Source: Lineus longissimus (lineage: Eukaryota > Nemertea > Pilidiophora > Heteronemertea > Lineidae). Taken from it: a stretch of DNA of 64,000 nucleotides. This document shows, piece by piece, positions 12,575 to 26,000 of this stretch. Every line of letters starts with the position of its first letter. The first letter of the stretch is position 1. The translations under genes were made by a program, and so were the position numbers. Under the pieces are notes generated by a model that saw nothing but the letters and a program-made list of their open reading frames with translations, was not told where the DNA came from and ran no database searches. The stretch spans positions 20,591,501 through 20,655,500 of the forward strand of contig NC_088310.1 in assembly GCF_910592395.1 (NCBI RefSeq), written 5' to 3'.

Positions 12575-13909
12575 ATGACTGAGGAAAGACCACGAAAACG
12601 TCGTGCCGTTGCGACACATAGCAATGGAAATCATGTCCCAGATAGTTTACTGCAAGGTGTCCACGGTATTTCCATGAGACCAGCGACAGCACTGTCACAT
12701 CATCAACAGCAAAGGCAGAGACAGTCAGAATATCAAAGAGAACTTGATGTCGTAAGGTTCGAAGTGGAACCAGTTAAGGTAAAGACACCTTCTAACACAC
12801 ACGCTGTGAAATATGTCCCAACGATGCGAGGAATGTTAGGACAGAAAGGATATTTACTGCGAGAAAAACTCGGAAAGGGTTCGTACTCGCAGGTTCGCAT
12901 GGCCGTCAATGTCCCCCGATTACAGACTGTTGCCATAAAAATAGTCGATAAAACACTAGCTCCGCAAGATTTCAGGGAGAGATTCCTTCCTCGAGAACTC
13001 GAAATATGGCCCCGTCTTCGTCACCCTCACATTGTGAGAATGTTCCACCATTTTGAAGACACACGTCGCATTTATGCTGTCCTCGAATACGCGCCTGGTG
13101 GTGACGCCCTGCGCTTCATTCAGAAGAGGGGGGCTCTGTCGACTGATCATGCAAAGATATGGATGCTCCAACTTGGTGATGCGGTGCGTTACCTCCATCA
13201 ACAAGATGTGGCTCACAGAGACCTCAAGTTAGAGAACCTCATCTTAGATGCAGCCAGCAACATTAAACTGTGTGACTTTGGCTTCGCGAGGGAGTGTGGG
13301 TCGGACCTGAGCAGTACGTACTGTGGTTCTAAATCGTACGCAGCCCCAGAGATTCTAAACGGCACGCAGTATGACCCGAAAAAAGCTGACATCTGGGCTC
13401 TTGGTGTCATTCTCTTTATATTCGTGACGGGGAAGATGCCATTCGATGAACGAAAAGGAAACACGGGGCTTCTCGAGGACCACAAATCTTTAAAATTCTT
13501 CTGGCCAACCAAGGTGTCAGATCAGTGCAAGGAGGTGATTTTAAGTTCTTTGAAATTTGAATATAGCAGCCGGTTGGATATCGTGGCGTTTTTAAGCCAG
13601 GTTTGGTTCCAGACCCTCTCAGGTGCGCCATATTCCTGTCCGAGACAAGTTCTTGATGTACCCGTAGCGCAAACGACGTCCGACCAAACAACTCATGTGT
13701 CTTCGCACAACCACCAGCGACATCATTCAGCAACGAGTGCCCCAGCAGCAGACATGTCGGCTAGACATGGATCAGAGTACAGGACGCACACTTCGTCACA
13801 TCCACATCGACAGCATGCAGCTGCGACGGGGCACGCGACATCCCCATCTCATCAACGACATTCGCACCACCAGACGCTAGTCACAATGAGCCCGGACGGA
13901 CAAAGGTAG
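12575..13909 (+). CDS. Intronless testis-specific serine/threonine kinase-like protein
   Basis: A single uninterrupted frame of 444 residues encodes a second TSSK-family kinase. The kinase domain is at about residues 92-345: glycine loop LGKGSYSQV, ATP lysine K122 in VAIKIVDK, FLPRELEIWPRLRHPHIV, HRDLKLEN with catalytic D216, DFGFAR with D234, TYCGSKSYAAPEIL and DIWALGVILFIFVTGKMPFD. Residues 1-90 are a basic, Q/H-containing extension. The last 100 or so residues are rich in His, Ser, Thr and Gln and look disordered. The ATG at 12575 is the first in the frame. The domain is clearly diverged from the four-exon neighbour (GKGSYSQV against GEGSYAKV), so this is not a recent copy. Several vertebrate TSSK genes are also intronless. 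The frame's preservation argues against a pseudogene. Confidence 0.92.
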   Translation: MTEERPRKRRAVATHSNGNHVPDSLLQGVHGISMRPATALSHHQQQRQRQSEYQRELDVVRFEVEPVKVKTPSNTHAVKYVPTMRGMLGQKGYLLREKLGKGSYSQVRMAVNVPRLQTVAIKIVDKTLAPQDFRERFLPRELEIWPRLRHPHIVRMFHHFEDTRRIYAVLEYAPGGDALRFIQKRGALSTDHAKIWMLQLGDAVRYLHQQDVAHRDLKLENLILDAASNIKLCDFGFARECGSDLSSTYCGSKSYAAPEILNGTQYDPKKADIWALGVILFIFVTGKMPFDERKGNTGLLEDHKSLKFFWPTKVSDQCKEVILSSLKFEYSSRLDIVAFLSQVWFQTLSGAPYSCPRQVLDVPVAQTTSDQTTHVSSHNHQRHHSATSAPAADMSARHGSEYRTHTSSHPHRQHAAATGHATSPSHQRHSHHQTLVTMSPDGQR

Positions 13910-14440
13910 CTTTGCAATGATGGAAAGACAGTGTCCACCTGCTGACTCTGGTTTGCTTACACGTCAACCTCGGTAACAATATGTATGAAGTCTTGCCCCA
14001 AACCTTTGCATGTGCTTCTCAGTTTGCAATGACCTCTCTGTCGGGACTACATTTCCAGCTCAAAAGGTCTTCTTGTTTTAGATGAAGGAAAGACTTCGTA
14101 CATTTTATTTACGAGTAATTTTTAGGAGGACCCGTATGCGTCGCCGCCGTAAACGGAACGGTGCTAAGACTTGAGTCCTTTTGGGCGGTCGTTTGTGACA
14201 ATTTTCAAACATGGTTTACTCTAGTCTCTGTCCAAACGGATAGTTTCTGGCGTCAAACGCAAACTTTGGCACAGAAAAGTCGTACTTTTTAGTTAAGTTT
14301 GTCATTAGTTGTACATTATTAATGATGGATCATGATGATCGGTGCTCTATACCTGATGTAATATGATGGCTCTGGACCTGAATGTCAGTTATTCGTGAAG
14401 TCCATTCACATCTGCAGCAATACCAACATGTAACTTATTA

Positions 14441-14446
14441 AATAAA
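14441..14446 (+). terminator. Poly(A) signal AATAAA, intronless kinase
   Basis: AATAAA lies 532 bp after the stop codon of the intronless kinase, in AT-rich sequence. It is the first clear plus-strand hexamer downstream and gives a 3' UTR of about 0.55 kb. Confidence 0.6.
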
Positions 14447-14595
14447 AGTAAGATAAAGAATCAAAAAAGTTTCATCATGTCCATTGAGGAAGTAAAATGC
14501 ACCTTACATAAGCAGAAAATCGTGTCCAAGTGTGTCAAACGGGAACAGTCAAGTGAAAAACCAAGAAAACGTATCAAATTGGTTGTTTCTTTGTC

Positions 14596-14601
14596 TTTAT
14601 T
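14596..14601 (-). terminator. Candidate poly(A) signal, stanniocalcin-like gene
   Basis: TTTATT reads AATAAA on the minus strand, about 640 bp beyond the last possible stop of the secreted-protein gene. Another minus-strand AATAAA at 15292-15287 lies inside one version of the last exon and just after the stop of the other version. Which one is used depends on the true 3' exon. Confidence 0.4.
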
Positions 14602-15244
14602 TTAGAAGATCAGTAAAAATACAAAATGCTAACTAGCGTTGATATACAAATGTTTGTAGTCGTTTGCTTTCCCCCTCATATGGCGAGTAGCCATCCGTCG
14701 TTAAGGGTCAGTTTCAGGGACCCAGGTCAAGCACACCCAAAACCAAATACACGTTCGCCTGTGCCTGGATAGGGATGGTAAAATCAACAATGGTTTCAAC
14801 CAAGCCAGTGATTTATGAAAAACGCAGAACGTAACATATAACGCATACGTAAACTCGTTCGCCCTCTGAACGTCTACGTTCCTATCCAGTGGCAAATTGA
14901 TTTTGATAATTGCCCATTTACCTCAAACAAGACTCATACGATTTGAAGATAAACTTTTCGAGGCTGTGCCGAATCAAATGACACTGCCCCAGCGTTAGCA
15001 TAATATCGTGTCTTTTTTCCGCCGCAGACTGAAGACTGTTTCGACTGCTCGAGAACTATCCCTCGTGTACTGCCAATGCGAAGACAGGTTTACCCATCCT
15101 TGCCGATTCTGTCACCAAATGAATGAAATGTACAGCCAGTGAAATAGCGTTTGGTCAGTCCCTGACGGCAGCTGTCCGAAAAGAAACTTTCAGACACTGA
15201 GCAATGAGGCGAAACTGACACAGTGCATCTCAGTCAATAATTTA

Positions 15245-17170
15245 TCAATGAAAACCATGTGTTAAATGTACAATGTACAATGTGTTTTTATTGTCAATGA
15301 TTGCCTTGGTCAGCCTTAACCGCTTTCGCGCATATAACGCAAGTACGAGGTGAAGACAGTCCATCCACATTTGCGCATTACAGCCGAAGAATCTCTGAAA
15401 TTAGATGACAAAAATATTGTCACAACCAGTGATGTAAAGCGGGACAGGTTCGTATTCGTTTTCATTGCTCTGCACTCAGTAAACAGACAATGATATGGGC
15501 ATATCAAAATCATAAGATAACTTATCAAAACTTTTCGTTTTGTCCTTCTATCTACCCTGAATGGAACCGCCGTCGCGACTTTCTTGATGAAGGACAACCT
15601 GCAAAGATCTATTACACAATCTCACATTGGGACATGTGACGAATCCTGACCAAGTATACAGTACTTACCCAAGTTCAGAATTCTGACTTGAGACTAGAAC
15701 TCCAGTGTTGGCCTCAAAGATGTCACATACGCTTGGCTGGACATTGATGGCGCAGTGACTGGACTTCTCCTTGATCATGTCCTTGAGATCGTCGCAGTTA
15801 TGCTCAGTCTTCTTGTATTCTAGGATCAGTGCTTCTTGGAGACAGGGTCTGGTCGCGTTAAGCCAAAGTTTTCCCTGAAGAGAGGAGAAAAAACGTTATG
15901 AATCAGAGAAAGCCCTCAAAAGACACGACCGGGAACATCCTCAGATCCATGCGAAGATGGACTGGAGATGTAGTAAAGATCGTCATGGATCTCACGCGCT
16001 TGAAAGACCGCTGCGTAATCAGACGGATTTACTTGTGATGGGGCCTATCATCATGACAACAGATTTATGGGATATTTGGTGCGCATTTCTCGAGGTGCGA
16101 TTGCAGTTGTACTGGTTCCTTTACCTGGTGGTTGAATTGTCCTCTCTTTTGCTCCATGGTAACGCACATTGGTTTGGCAGCCTTCAGGAGGATGTCGCAC
16201 TGGTGTCGCTGTGCCATGCAGTCGTACATGTCGCAGGAACCCGCGCGGGCCAACGCGACGCACTGCTCATCAATCTCTGAAAAAGTTCGCGTGAGAATCA
16301 GGTTGGTGCTGACATAAACGATGAGGACAAAATCTAGTGTGAGAGCTATATTGACATGGTGTGACTTTAGCCAACAAGTCAAATTGGAATAGCAGTCTCC
16401 AGACACTCCCCGTCGCTTCATTAGCGCACTTGCCCGTCTTCTAGAGAGTCGGTCACCTTAATCGGTTTTCCAACAAGCACTGTGATTGATCTAATTAAAA
16501 CATTATGTCAATATACCGAGGTCTGCAGACGAGATGGGCGGGGCATTTTTGTCACGTGGCATGAGATTTTCATATTTTGTTAGGTCTTTCGATCAGATTT
16601 TAGTGGGAAACAAATACCAGTAAGAAGAACAGCTGCTAGTGTAACAGTTTTAAATGTCTTAGGATAGAGTGTCCTGGGACAGGACTTCTACTACTTAATG
16701 CGCTTTTACTCGCCCAGGTTGTGAAGGTCGTACACAACTGTTTCTTGGAATGTGCTTCATCTGGCCAGGGCTACACTCCAGCCGCGGCCCATTCGGCATC
16801 CCAAACATACAAATATTGTCTTATGGGAACTGCGTCCGGAATGTAGCCTGGGACAAGGGATGGGTGCACATTTTTAAAAGACAGGTTTAGAGAACTATAC
16901 GTGGTTGAAGACACCTGAAAGGCACAACCTAAGACATCTGTTCCGTCTCAGGACGAAATATTGTCCTTTTCGGCAGTTTTACTAACCCTGGGCATTTGAG
17001 CTCAATGTGGATTAATTGGGTCAGATTGGCTGAAATATAATGGAATGAAATCGGGAATATAACCTTCTCTTACCTGCAGCAGCTGGTACCTTCTCTCGGG
17101 GTGCCATGAACCAAGCATTGCAGGTTGCAATCGCAAGGCAAAGGCCAACAAGGAACAAAAACAGCTTCAT
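15245..17170 (-). CDS. Secreted cysteine-rich protein, probably stanniocalcin-like
   Basis: Exons on the minus strand are 17170-17074, 16276-16125, 15874-15669, 15598-15556 and, less surely, 15394-15245, giving about 215 residues. Exon 1 encodes a clear signal peptide (MKLFLFLVGLCLAIATCNA). The mature part has regularly spaced cysteines in phrases such as SCDMYDCMAQRHQCD, GKLWLNATRPCLQEALI and KSSHCAINVQPSVCDIF. This order resembles divergent invertebrate stanniocalcin-like proteins, which are secreted homodimeric glycoproteins; the resemblance is from memory of the pattern and moderate. LNAT is a possible N-glycosylation site. The 3' end is ambiguous: exon 4 can be spliced at 15556 to an exon reading RFFGCNAQMWMDCLHLVL, or read through without splicing to a stop at 15316. 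An upstream in-frame ATG at 17203 would spoil the signal peptide's position. Confidence 0.55.
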
Positions 17171-17264
17171 TTTCTGTTGTTTGAGTTGCGGAGCAGACGA
17201 CACGATTTGATATTCTTCCTCCGAGGGTAGTCCAAGTAATAACCCGCACTTGGTGCCCCGATTG

Positions 17265-17272
17265 TTTAAATA
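17265..17272 (-). promoter_or_regulatory. TATA-like box of the secreted-protein gene
   Basis: TATTTAAA on the minus strand lies 95 bp upstream of the start codon at 17170. The distance leaves room for a transcription start about 30 bp downstream and a short leader. Confidence 0.4.
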
Positions 17273-20200
17273 GTCAAGGCGTCCGGGTCAACCGTTAGAC
17301 TCTGACCTTAGTTGATCAGTGATGAAATTACAGTTCCGGACACATGACGAAACAAAAGTATAGACCTACTCAGAACTGCTGGCGGTGTGACGTTTGGCTT
17401 AATCAGCTGTTTAACGGGGACCATGTCAGAAGTCGTTCTAAACTATGAACGGTACTGCAATAGATACCGAGATTGGATAGCGAATAAAATTACTTTTACA
17501 AAAAAGAACCCCTCTGCTGTTCAGAGTGTAATCCACCCATAATATGTGATGTTCACATGCCCACAGTGCAATTGTCTATATTCAGTGAAATCCGACTGTG
17601 TTTTCTTCTTTATATAGCAATGATATCTGCCTTGTTTTTTATGCCGGTTATCATAGCTCGATTCCCTGAAGTGCTGGTTTACAAGCACATAATGACCATC
17701 CAATGTAATGTACACATACCCATTGTGCAATTGGCCTGCCACACATTTGTTGGAGAATCCTGTGGAGAATCTAATACCATTTTTGATAAAAATGTGTGGA
17801 CATCATTGATGTCGATAAATTGATATCAATATGGGCAGCATAAGCTTTGAGGTGGGCCCCTGATATTAACCGTTTTCTGTGTCAACCAGAAACAAAACGT
17901 GATTAACAAAAGACTTAGTGCTATTGTACTCGGATTAATATTGGAATTCTTCATTGACAGAGTGAATTGATAATATTGATAACCAGGTTTGCATATTCAT
18001 ATAAATTTTTTAGGTACCCCTCCCACAGTGCCTTCAACAACATGATAAGAGAGATAACACCAAGTGGATTTCACCATTGCCATTGTTAAAAGAAGATAAG
18101 GACAAATATTGCTTTTGGAAGAAGAGATTAGATTGTTCCTGAACTTGTTTGCCATTCAGGGAAATGGAGGTTTTGCCCAATGCCCACGTCACAATCAGTG
18201 AAAACTCAAATCCTTGCACTGAAGACATAATCTGGCAGAGAATGAGGGAAACATTGTCAATTTAATCTTGCACTTCTGTCTGAGGAGAGATTGAAGTCTT
18301 TGAGACCATTCATTGGCGGTGCAAGGCGATTTAGACCGACACACCAAATCACCATCAAGAGGGTGAAACAGAGACGAGTATGAAAGGACTGCTGTAATGA
18401 TGACCAGTTCACTGGCACATCGCTGCAGAGCAGAACAATCCCATTGCTAAAAGAACTGGACTGGTTGAACAATGGCAATTTCTGAAGTGCTGGTAAAAAT
18501 CACCCCAAAGCACTTTCACCGACATATCAGGTCTTGAGCACCAACGATGACATGCGGGGAAGGCCTGACAGACTGACCCCCATTGACCCGAGGCCTTTGA
18601 TCTAACCACAAACCGAGATAGGACTACTAAATTTAACCACAAGACCAGACTATTTTGAACAAGATATTATGACTTCTTGCTTCATAACTGAAAAAAAGGT
18701 CAGTGTCACTGACTTTATCAGAATGCACTCAGAGAGGACACATCCAATGGTGCAATAGTTGGCTTTGTACATTTATGGTGTCGTCAACTTTTTAAAGTCA
18801 AGAACATACGCTTTTGCTTTGTTCGCACCGCGACCAATCCATAATTGCACTGGATAAAGTCACCAGCATTTTGAAAATACCCAATAACGGGCAATAACTT
18901 ACATAATTGCCTCCAGCCACACATTAAACAAGAAAATACAATTTCTTTGATAAATCATATTCATAATCACTTTTATAATCTGCTATACACTTTCTTGCTT
19001 AACACTTTCAAATCAACAATTTACACATACGGAGCCAGTGATCATATCAGGCATCTTTTCATATTTTGTACAAAGTTCTCATAATCTTATCATAACGACA
19101 CATGTGAACACAAAATACCTAAAACTGTAAACCACATTATTTTTGTAGACATTACTATTGGCAAGACTGATTTTTTAGGATTTACTTTCCAGGCATGAGA
19201 TTGAGAAACCAGCTTTTTCTATTTTGACATTTTGAAAATAATGTGATTTACAGAATTGGCTGTGCTTGAACAGTTTATGAAAGTAACGAACGGTCCACAG
19301 CAAACTATGCTGTGCACTGTAACTTACAACTTTGTGAAGACTTTTAAAGCATTACAGTTAGGTTATAAACTGTTGCAACCATTTCCACATGCATAATGGA
19401 GAAAGTGGCACCAATCACAACTGTCAAAACAGTAAGGTTTAAACTGCCTCTAGGACAGATTCTATAAGAGTTAATCCTGACTCCCAGACCACTGTATTTC
19501 ATTCTTAAACAGGTTTGGCTTTACCATTCACAATTTCTTTGGCTTACACATAGAAGTGGGTGGCTAGTTTGGGTGGATGACTTGGCTGCAAGATTCAATT
19601 AGAATAGAAACTGTGGGATGGGCTCCAGACATAAAAGTGAGTTCTGGCCGATATCTTTTAAAAACACAGAGCTAACCTGAGTATAACAAATCATGTCAAA
19701 GCCTTGGGTGTCAAGATTCTAACAGTTGTGATTAGTCAACGCCGAACATGATTGGGAATTCATTGGAAGGTGGATTATGATGTCCATCAAAATCCACAAC
19801 AACTACAGTTAACAATAGCGACAACTGAATAAAATGCTTTTACATTGTGCTTGGGGAACAGCTGAACAGAGAAAATATTGCCCCAGCTCATCTGTGATGT
19901 CAGTGATTATTGACTTGATTTGATTTGAAGCAGCCTTTGCATCAACTGCAAATGCATGTAGACTTTGAGTAGAGCCACAACACTTTTAATGCCACCCAAA
20001 CGAGGAGCAGAATTGTTCGACTGGTTCAGTCTGTTCAAATCATGTTTCACAGTTGAAACCACAGAAGGTATTTAACAATGAGTATTTCATAAAGGTATCC
20101 GTAACGATTTTGATCTTTAGCAAACATAAAACAAATTTGTCCTATTGAGAGGTAAAGGCAAAACTTAAACTCGCCAACTCTGGGAGCAGAGGTAGAATAT

Positions 20201-21345
20201 GGTCTGCCATCCATTCAGTGACTTTTAACTTTTAGAACATTTCCCAGCGCACAGTAGATGCAATGTACCTTTACATAATTTTGATACTGAACAAAGCTTT
20301 TTAGTTCGGATTTTCAAATCAGACAAAATTTTCAAGCCAGACCATTTACAACAATGACAAATTGCCAACAAATAAAATGAAACTTAAAATCAAATTTAAC
20401 CAATGATAATAAATGAGACAGCAATCACATTACTGAACAGCCTTTCAAAGTGAATGATTACTTTTCTTTCATGGTGGTATTGATAAAAGATCGGCAAATA
20501 ACGATTGCAGTAAAGGACATTAGCGAGATATTGACTAAAACTGTTAACTACAAATTTCAAGTCCACCAACAGTAAATATGACCTGTACTAATGATTCTAC
20601 AGGTGTTTACAGAAAATAAATGCTTTATATGACTAAAATAATCACTCACTGTAACATTGTTTTGTGAACACCTACCATTCGCACTTTTACCCTGGTTGCA
20701 ACGATTTGAAGCATTAATTTCAAAAGAGGGACCAAAAAGGTGAACATTAAAGGTGCAGAGTTTAATCATAAGCGGTTCGTTACAAAAATAACTGAGAAAT
20801 AGATTTACGCCCAATGACAACAAATCCACACACCCCTCCCCTGAACTGCAAAGATGTACAAGAGAGTGAACATTTTGATATTGAACATTTCCTATAGTGC
20901 ACCAGTACTTTAGCTGATCTCATAGGCTTGACTATGTCCCTTAAAGAAGGAGTGTCATGTGATAATGCTGATCTGGCACTCATAATTGAAAGAGTTCCTG
21001 TATAGAAAGTGGTCCTGTGATGTATCAGAAAATGTGCACAAAAGTCTGTGCACATATTTGGAGGAATATCTGTGGCACCTTCATCACAACAATTGGCAAT
21101 GGCAAAGATTATTACAACTGCTGACTCGCATTATCTCAAGACACTGGTCCTTTCAAAATGGTCAATTACAAATGCAAAAATGGCAAATCAAACAGAATGT
21201 ACATACATGGATACATGATTTTGATACTTTATCATCAGACCATTCATACCATCGCATACCAAAGTTATATAGCCCAGGTCCTAGGCATGGAAATCTGTAC
21301 ATGTCTATGTACATATGACACAAAATTGAACATACAAGAAATTAC

Positions 21346-21433
21346 CTATGTCTGCACAAGCCGCCTCCTTGTGCTTTGCTGGTCAGAATCTGTCATGTCT
21401 GCAGGCAGCACTTCTTCTACGCTGCCGATCCGA
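21346..21433 (-). other. Isolated exon-like coding segment ending in a stop
   Basis: On the minus strand, an AG at 21435-21434 is followed by a frame reading PRIGSVEEVLPADMTDSDQQ and then STRRRLVQT-stop. The composition is protein-like and differs from the surrounding AT-rich DNA, and the other two frames are closed. It looks like a terminal coding exon, but no partner exon with compatible phase was found. It does not join in frame to exon 3 of the giant gene. Confidence 0.25.
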
Positions 21434-23005
21434 GGAACTCGGCAAATAAAGCTAGTCATATATGGCAACAGATGAGCGAGTGCACAAGCTTTAACTTATT
21501 TTTGAATACAATCATACAATGAACATGTACTTTATAAAGCAGTTTCATTTTACATGCTATCAATACAATCAAGCTTTAGTAGGCCTCCATCACTCTTTGT
21601 TCATGACAAATACCTTTGTTCACAAAAAGACGTCACATATAAATTGTTGCCTGCTAGTGTGCAGCACAGGATTTCTGAGATCGCCCCAACAATACAGCAT
21701 CTTGAAACATGTCAACAAGAGCCATGAACTGAACCTGTTCCAAGAATAAGTGCTCCTGTACCAAATACAACTTGTTTACATCTTTAAGTAGGGCAGATCA
21801 TACATCCTGCCTCAAGAAGATAGCATCACAAGATACTGATTCACAACATAACCTCTATGACTGAACAATAGCTGCTTAATAACCTCACTGCCCTACTAAG
21901 GCAAAAGGCAGTATAAGGTGAGATTTTGTTCAAATGAGATCATGATAAAATCACACTCATCTGAACCTCTTGATTATTCTGAGCTGTGGTTTGACTGACT
22001 AAAACTGCCCAATGGAGTTACTAGTTACTGTCTTTTGCCTCAGCAGGTCCATGTAATGAATTTCGTTAGCCTCATAGCATAATTGCCTAACTCATATTAA
22101 TTTTGAAGGTTTTGAGAAAAATTAAAGAACCATTTTTTTAGACAACGCTTAGGAAATTTTAATTCGAACTTTAACAAAAACTTATAACAGATGTCTCAAC
22201 ATTTTTAAAACCATTAAATAAGTAAACAATGCTTGAATAACACAGAAAAGTGACACAGACATAAAATGTTCACATTTTGGCCAAAATATGACTTAGGCAA
22301 TTATGCTATGAGGCGAACGATTTATTGTCCCCGTCGCAACTTTATCAACTTTTAGTGCACCAGAAGCTATGGAACAAACAGTTTTACAACCTTTTCTCAC
22401 AGAACAAAAAGACTAAAGAGAGATGTAAGTATTCACCAAACTTAAAATAACATATATAAAAGTGTACATCGGCACAAAAAAAGTACAATTGTCGGAGGCA
22501 GTGGGTCAATGATATTGATTGCTGCACAGAATTTGACACCTTCTTCAAACTGCTTCCTCACTAAAATTTACAGCACTTTCACAGAAAGTAATCATACAGT
22601 TCAAACCCTCTATCTCATCATATGCATACGTCACTAAGAAGTCTTAGGAAAAAATTACTGCTACAGATGTTTTTGGAGTTTGAGGTAGACATGTATACCT
22701 TGTTCCACTATCGAAGGCTGAAGTGATTTGAACTCCTCGAGAAATAATAGAGAGGGTTTCTCTATTCTACCAATTTGGTAAGTAAGAGATTGGTTTCCAA
22801 AGCCATTCTTTTAGACTAGGTTCCTTCCAGGATCTCCCACAGCTCAATTATCGTACCCTTCCCTCAGTATCAAAGCTCAGCAACAAATTTTATATCAAAC
22901 AAAACTGCACAAAGCCACACCCAGGCCTGACATCTGAACACTAATAAGTAAAAATAGGCAAAAGCTGTCAGTTTGAATATTAGCACTGCACTAGCTGACA
23001 TCTGG

Positions 23006-26000
23006 TCATGATTGGGAAGGTGGCTTGTGGTAGTTGTGAATGGCATCAAGATCACTGGCAGTCGGCATTTGGCTCATCCTGGAATGAACAACAAGAAAAC
23101 ATAGTCAGATTTTGGAGCATGATCTTGTGACCTAGATTTCACAATAAACCACAGCCTTGAACTCTCTGCTGGAACTCCTGATTTGAATATAAAGACCAAC
23201 CACAAAGCATGTCTTTAATTATCACCAGATCACAAATTAGCTACCTCTGAGTCTGACACAACGCAGCCTGCTCTGCCAGCATGATTTATAGCAAAATCAA
23301 GGACAAAGTGTAACCAGACATCTGCATCATGAGATGCATATTTTCTCATACATGTCATAAGATATCGGATGAACTTGGTCATCAAACTGAGGCTATCCAA
23401 TATCTCTTGACCCTAGAGTGAACTTCACTCATCTAAGAGTAAAGGAATTTTAATTGCAACAAGACTTTATTAATATTATAAACCTTTTATAAATGGATGA
23501 AAGTATTGTCCTCAAACACTTTAAATCAATTAAGACAATGACAATTGTTTAATTGCCTAATTAATCCCATCTTGACTAATCAACCCCAAAAGGAAGAGGT
23601 TAGTGGGGCACAGAAGTATGGTTGAAATTGAGGGCATATCTATCAGCTGTTTGGAGTTTTAAACCAGTGACCAGAGGGTTTTCTATTTTTTTATTTTTTA
23701 GAATTTTAAAACAATGACATCATAAAATACAGTGAGTTGACAAATTGCCAAGCAGCTGCACAAAAAATCTAATAGTGCAAAGGCCTAGATCCATTGTTTT
23801 GCTCAGCTGATTGCACGGTACCAAAAAAATTAACAGGTACTTCACTGACAATAGGTGGGAGTAATAGTTAGCGGTCAAATACAATACAAAACCTTTTGTG
23901 GATGAAATTGACATGGGCTGGAAATCTATAGCGTATTGGACCGTAACCTGTTGCCGCCTACAGGCAATAAAGTTCCTCATCTGTAAATACTATTTGATAT
24001 TTTCAAGTAAATGATCAAATGAAGGGATGTATATAATTATAAACCAGCGAAGGACTAGACCTTTTTGTCATAGATTAAAATCTGATACTTCTTTATAACT
24101 TGATTGAATGACATTTGATTTCTGCTTTTTAAAGATACACTTTAAGAAATGATGAAATGAATGCCAGACATTTATGATGAAGTAGGTTTGACAAGATAGA
24201 TAGAGGATTCACAATTTTAGGTTTGTGGAACACCCCAATACGAATCATGAAATTAAGGACATTCCCCATCAAGTGACTGATTGTCTCAGACTGAGACAAT
24301 AACCGACCCTCGAACCTGACCTCAAATACTTACATTGTCACCACATTTGACCAATATTCAATATTGACAAACAAGGGCGGCACTCCACTGAAACAATTCA
24401 GTTGGTTGAAATAATTTCAATCAATGAATAACTGTGCCATTCATAAAAGTGCCTTGATAAAATAGCACACCCACTCATCAATGGTTATTGACACAGAACC
24501 ATAGATAGTCAAATGCTGTCTTCAATTTGGGAGTCCTTAATTGGACAAATGCTGTCCTTAAGTATGTGTCCTGATAACCGAGGTCAAACTCAATGCAAAG
24601 GACAAAGTGGGAGGAAATGTGATGTCCTTTAAAAGAGAGGGTGTACTTATAACAGAGGTGTCTGGTAAGGTAGGTTCCATTGTCAGAAAACTTTAAAAGG
24701 AACCATAGAGCCATCTGTGAACATATTGAGGAAACACACCACACCTGACACACTTGTACAGCAAAAACTCATCCCATTTAATGATTTATACTTCAATTGA
24801 TTAATTGATTAATTGAAGTAATGGGTTTTTAGCTTAGCAGGATAAGATGCTCAAAGGAAGTAACGTCATACTTTTTCTACAAAGATGAGCAATTTAATTT
24901 AATTTAGGGTGGTAGTGTGATTTCAACAGCAAAGGAATCTCTAGGTGTAGGATAGGTCAAGTGCCCTGCCCATTAATCGGACATAAATCTCTACCCAACT
25001 AGTAAGTTGTTGGGGAAATCGTAAAGAAGGAAACTTAAAAGAGGTTGGTGCCATGGCCACAAAGTCACTGTAAAAAGGTGCGTGGAATGAATCTGTAGGT
25101 TATGTTATGTTATTTTATTTTATTTTATGAAGATTGGAAAAGGAACATGGTAGGAACTGATGAATTACAAACACAACTAAACCAAAAGTACCACAAGCGA
25201 TTCAAAATTTGCCAGTTGGGTATAAAATAATTGGTCAATAACTAAAATCCCGACAACATATACAACTCAAGCAGAGCACCGACACCAGCAAAGGTAGTAT
25301 GAACAGTTAGAAGCAGTAGATACACATTTTGAGTATATATTTCATGACGATGGCTAGAGATTTCAACCAAATATTCAGGACTTCAAAAATGTATTGTTTA
25401 GGAGGTCATGCAAGAGGATCACAGTAACGGACAATGAGGCAGACAAGAAATAATGTGCACACTAAGCATGGTTATTCTTTCACAGAGAAAGATTTCCCAT
25501 TCCAATTCTTATGCCGATGCAAATACAAGATGGACACCGTCAACAGCTTTTCTCAACCTAAATTGAGTGGAACCTCCCTCAGCGGACACCTCTCTATCAA
25601 GGACATTGAAGGACACCCTCTCAATAATAGGACACTAATTTTTGTCTCAAATTGTTTGTTTACACTCAATATGACCTCTCTAATCAGGACACCTCTCCAT
25701 TAACGACAGCACTTGTCATTCTCGAGGGGATCTTCAATAGAGAGGTTCGATTGTACTTGAATCATTGACAATGAATGCTGCATAGAAACGGACAGTAGAT
25801 TTGAATGCAGAGCCACCGCCCAAAGTTAGTATGAAACATATACGCAAAATGATCTGTATCTTACTTCGTCTTAAGCAATTTATCGCCAGAGTCTCTAAAA
25901 TTTTTGAAGCCACAACGACCAGCGAGGATAGATACCTGAAAATAGAAGCAAAGCACAACTCAACTACATGCATTTTCTTAAACGTTAGGGTCTCAAATGA

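Larger units (their letters stand above)
17204..23005. other. No convincing gene; probable 3' UTR and spacer
   Basis: This AT-rich stretch between the secreted-protein gene and the last exon of the giant gene has no frame with protein-like composition, apart from a short exon-like segment at 21346-21433. Part of the right side is probably the 3' UTR of the giant gene; a minus-strand AATAAA occurs at 22326-22321. I see no RNA gene or transposon open reading frame. Confidence 0.4.

Noticed and set aside
17557-17823. Plus-strand frame of 88 codons
   Set aside because: It is hydrophobic by AT-rich chance, lacks splice or family evidence, and overlaps an equally unconvincing minus-strand frame.
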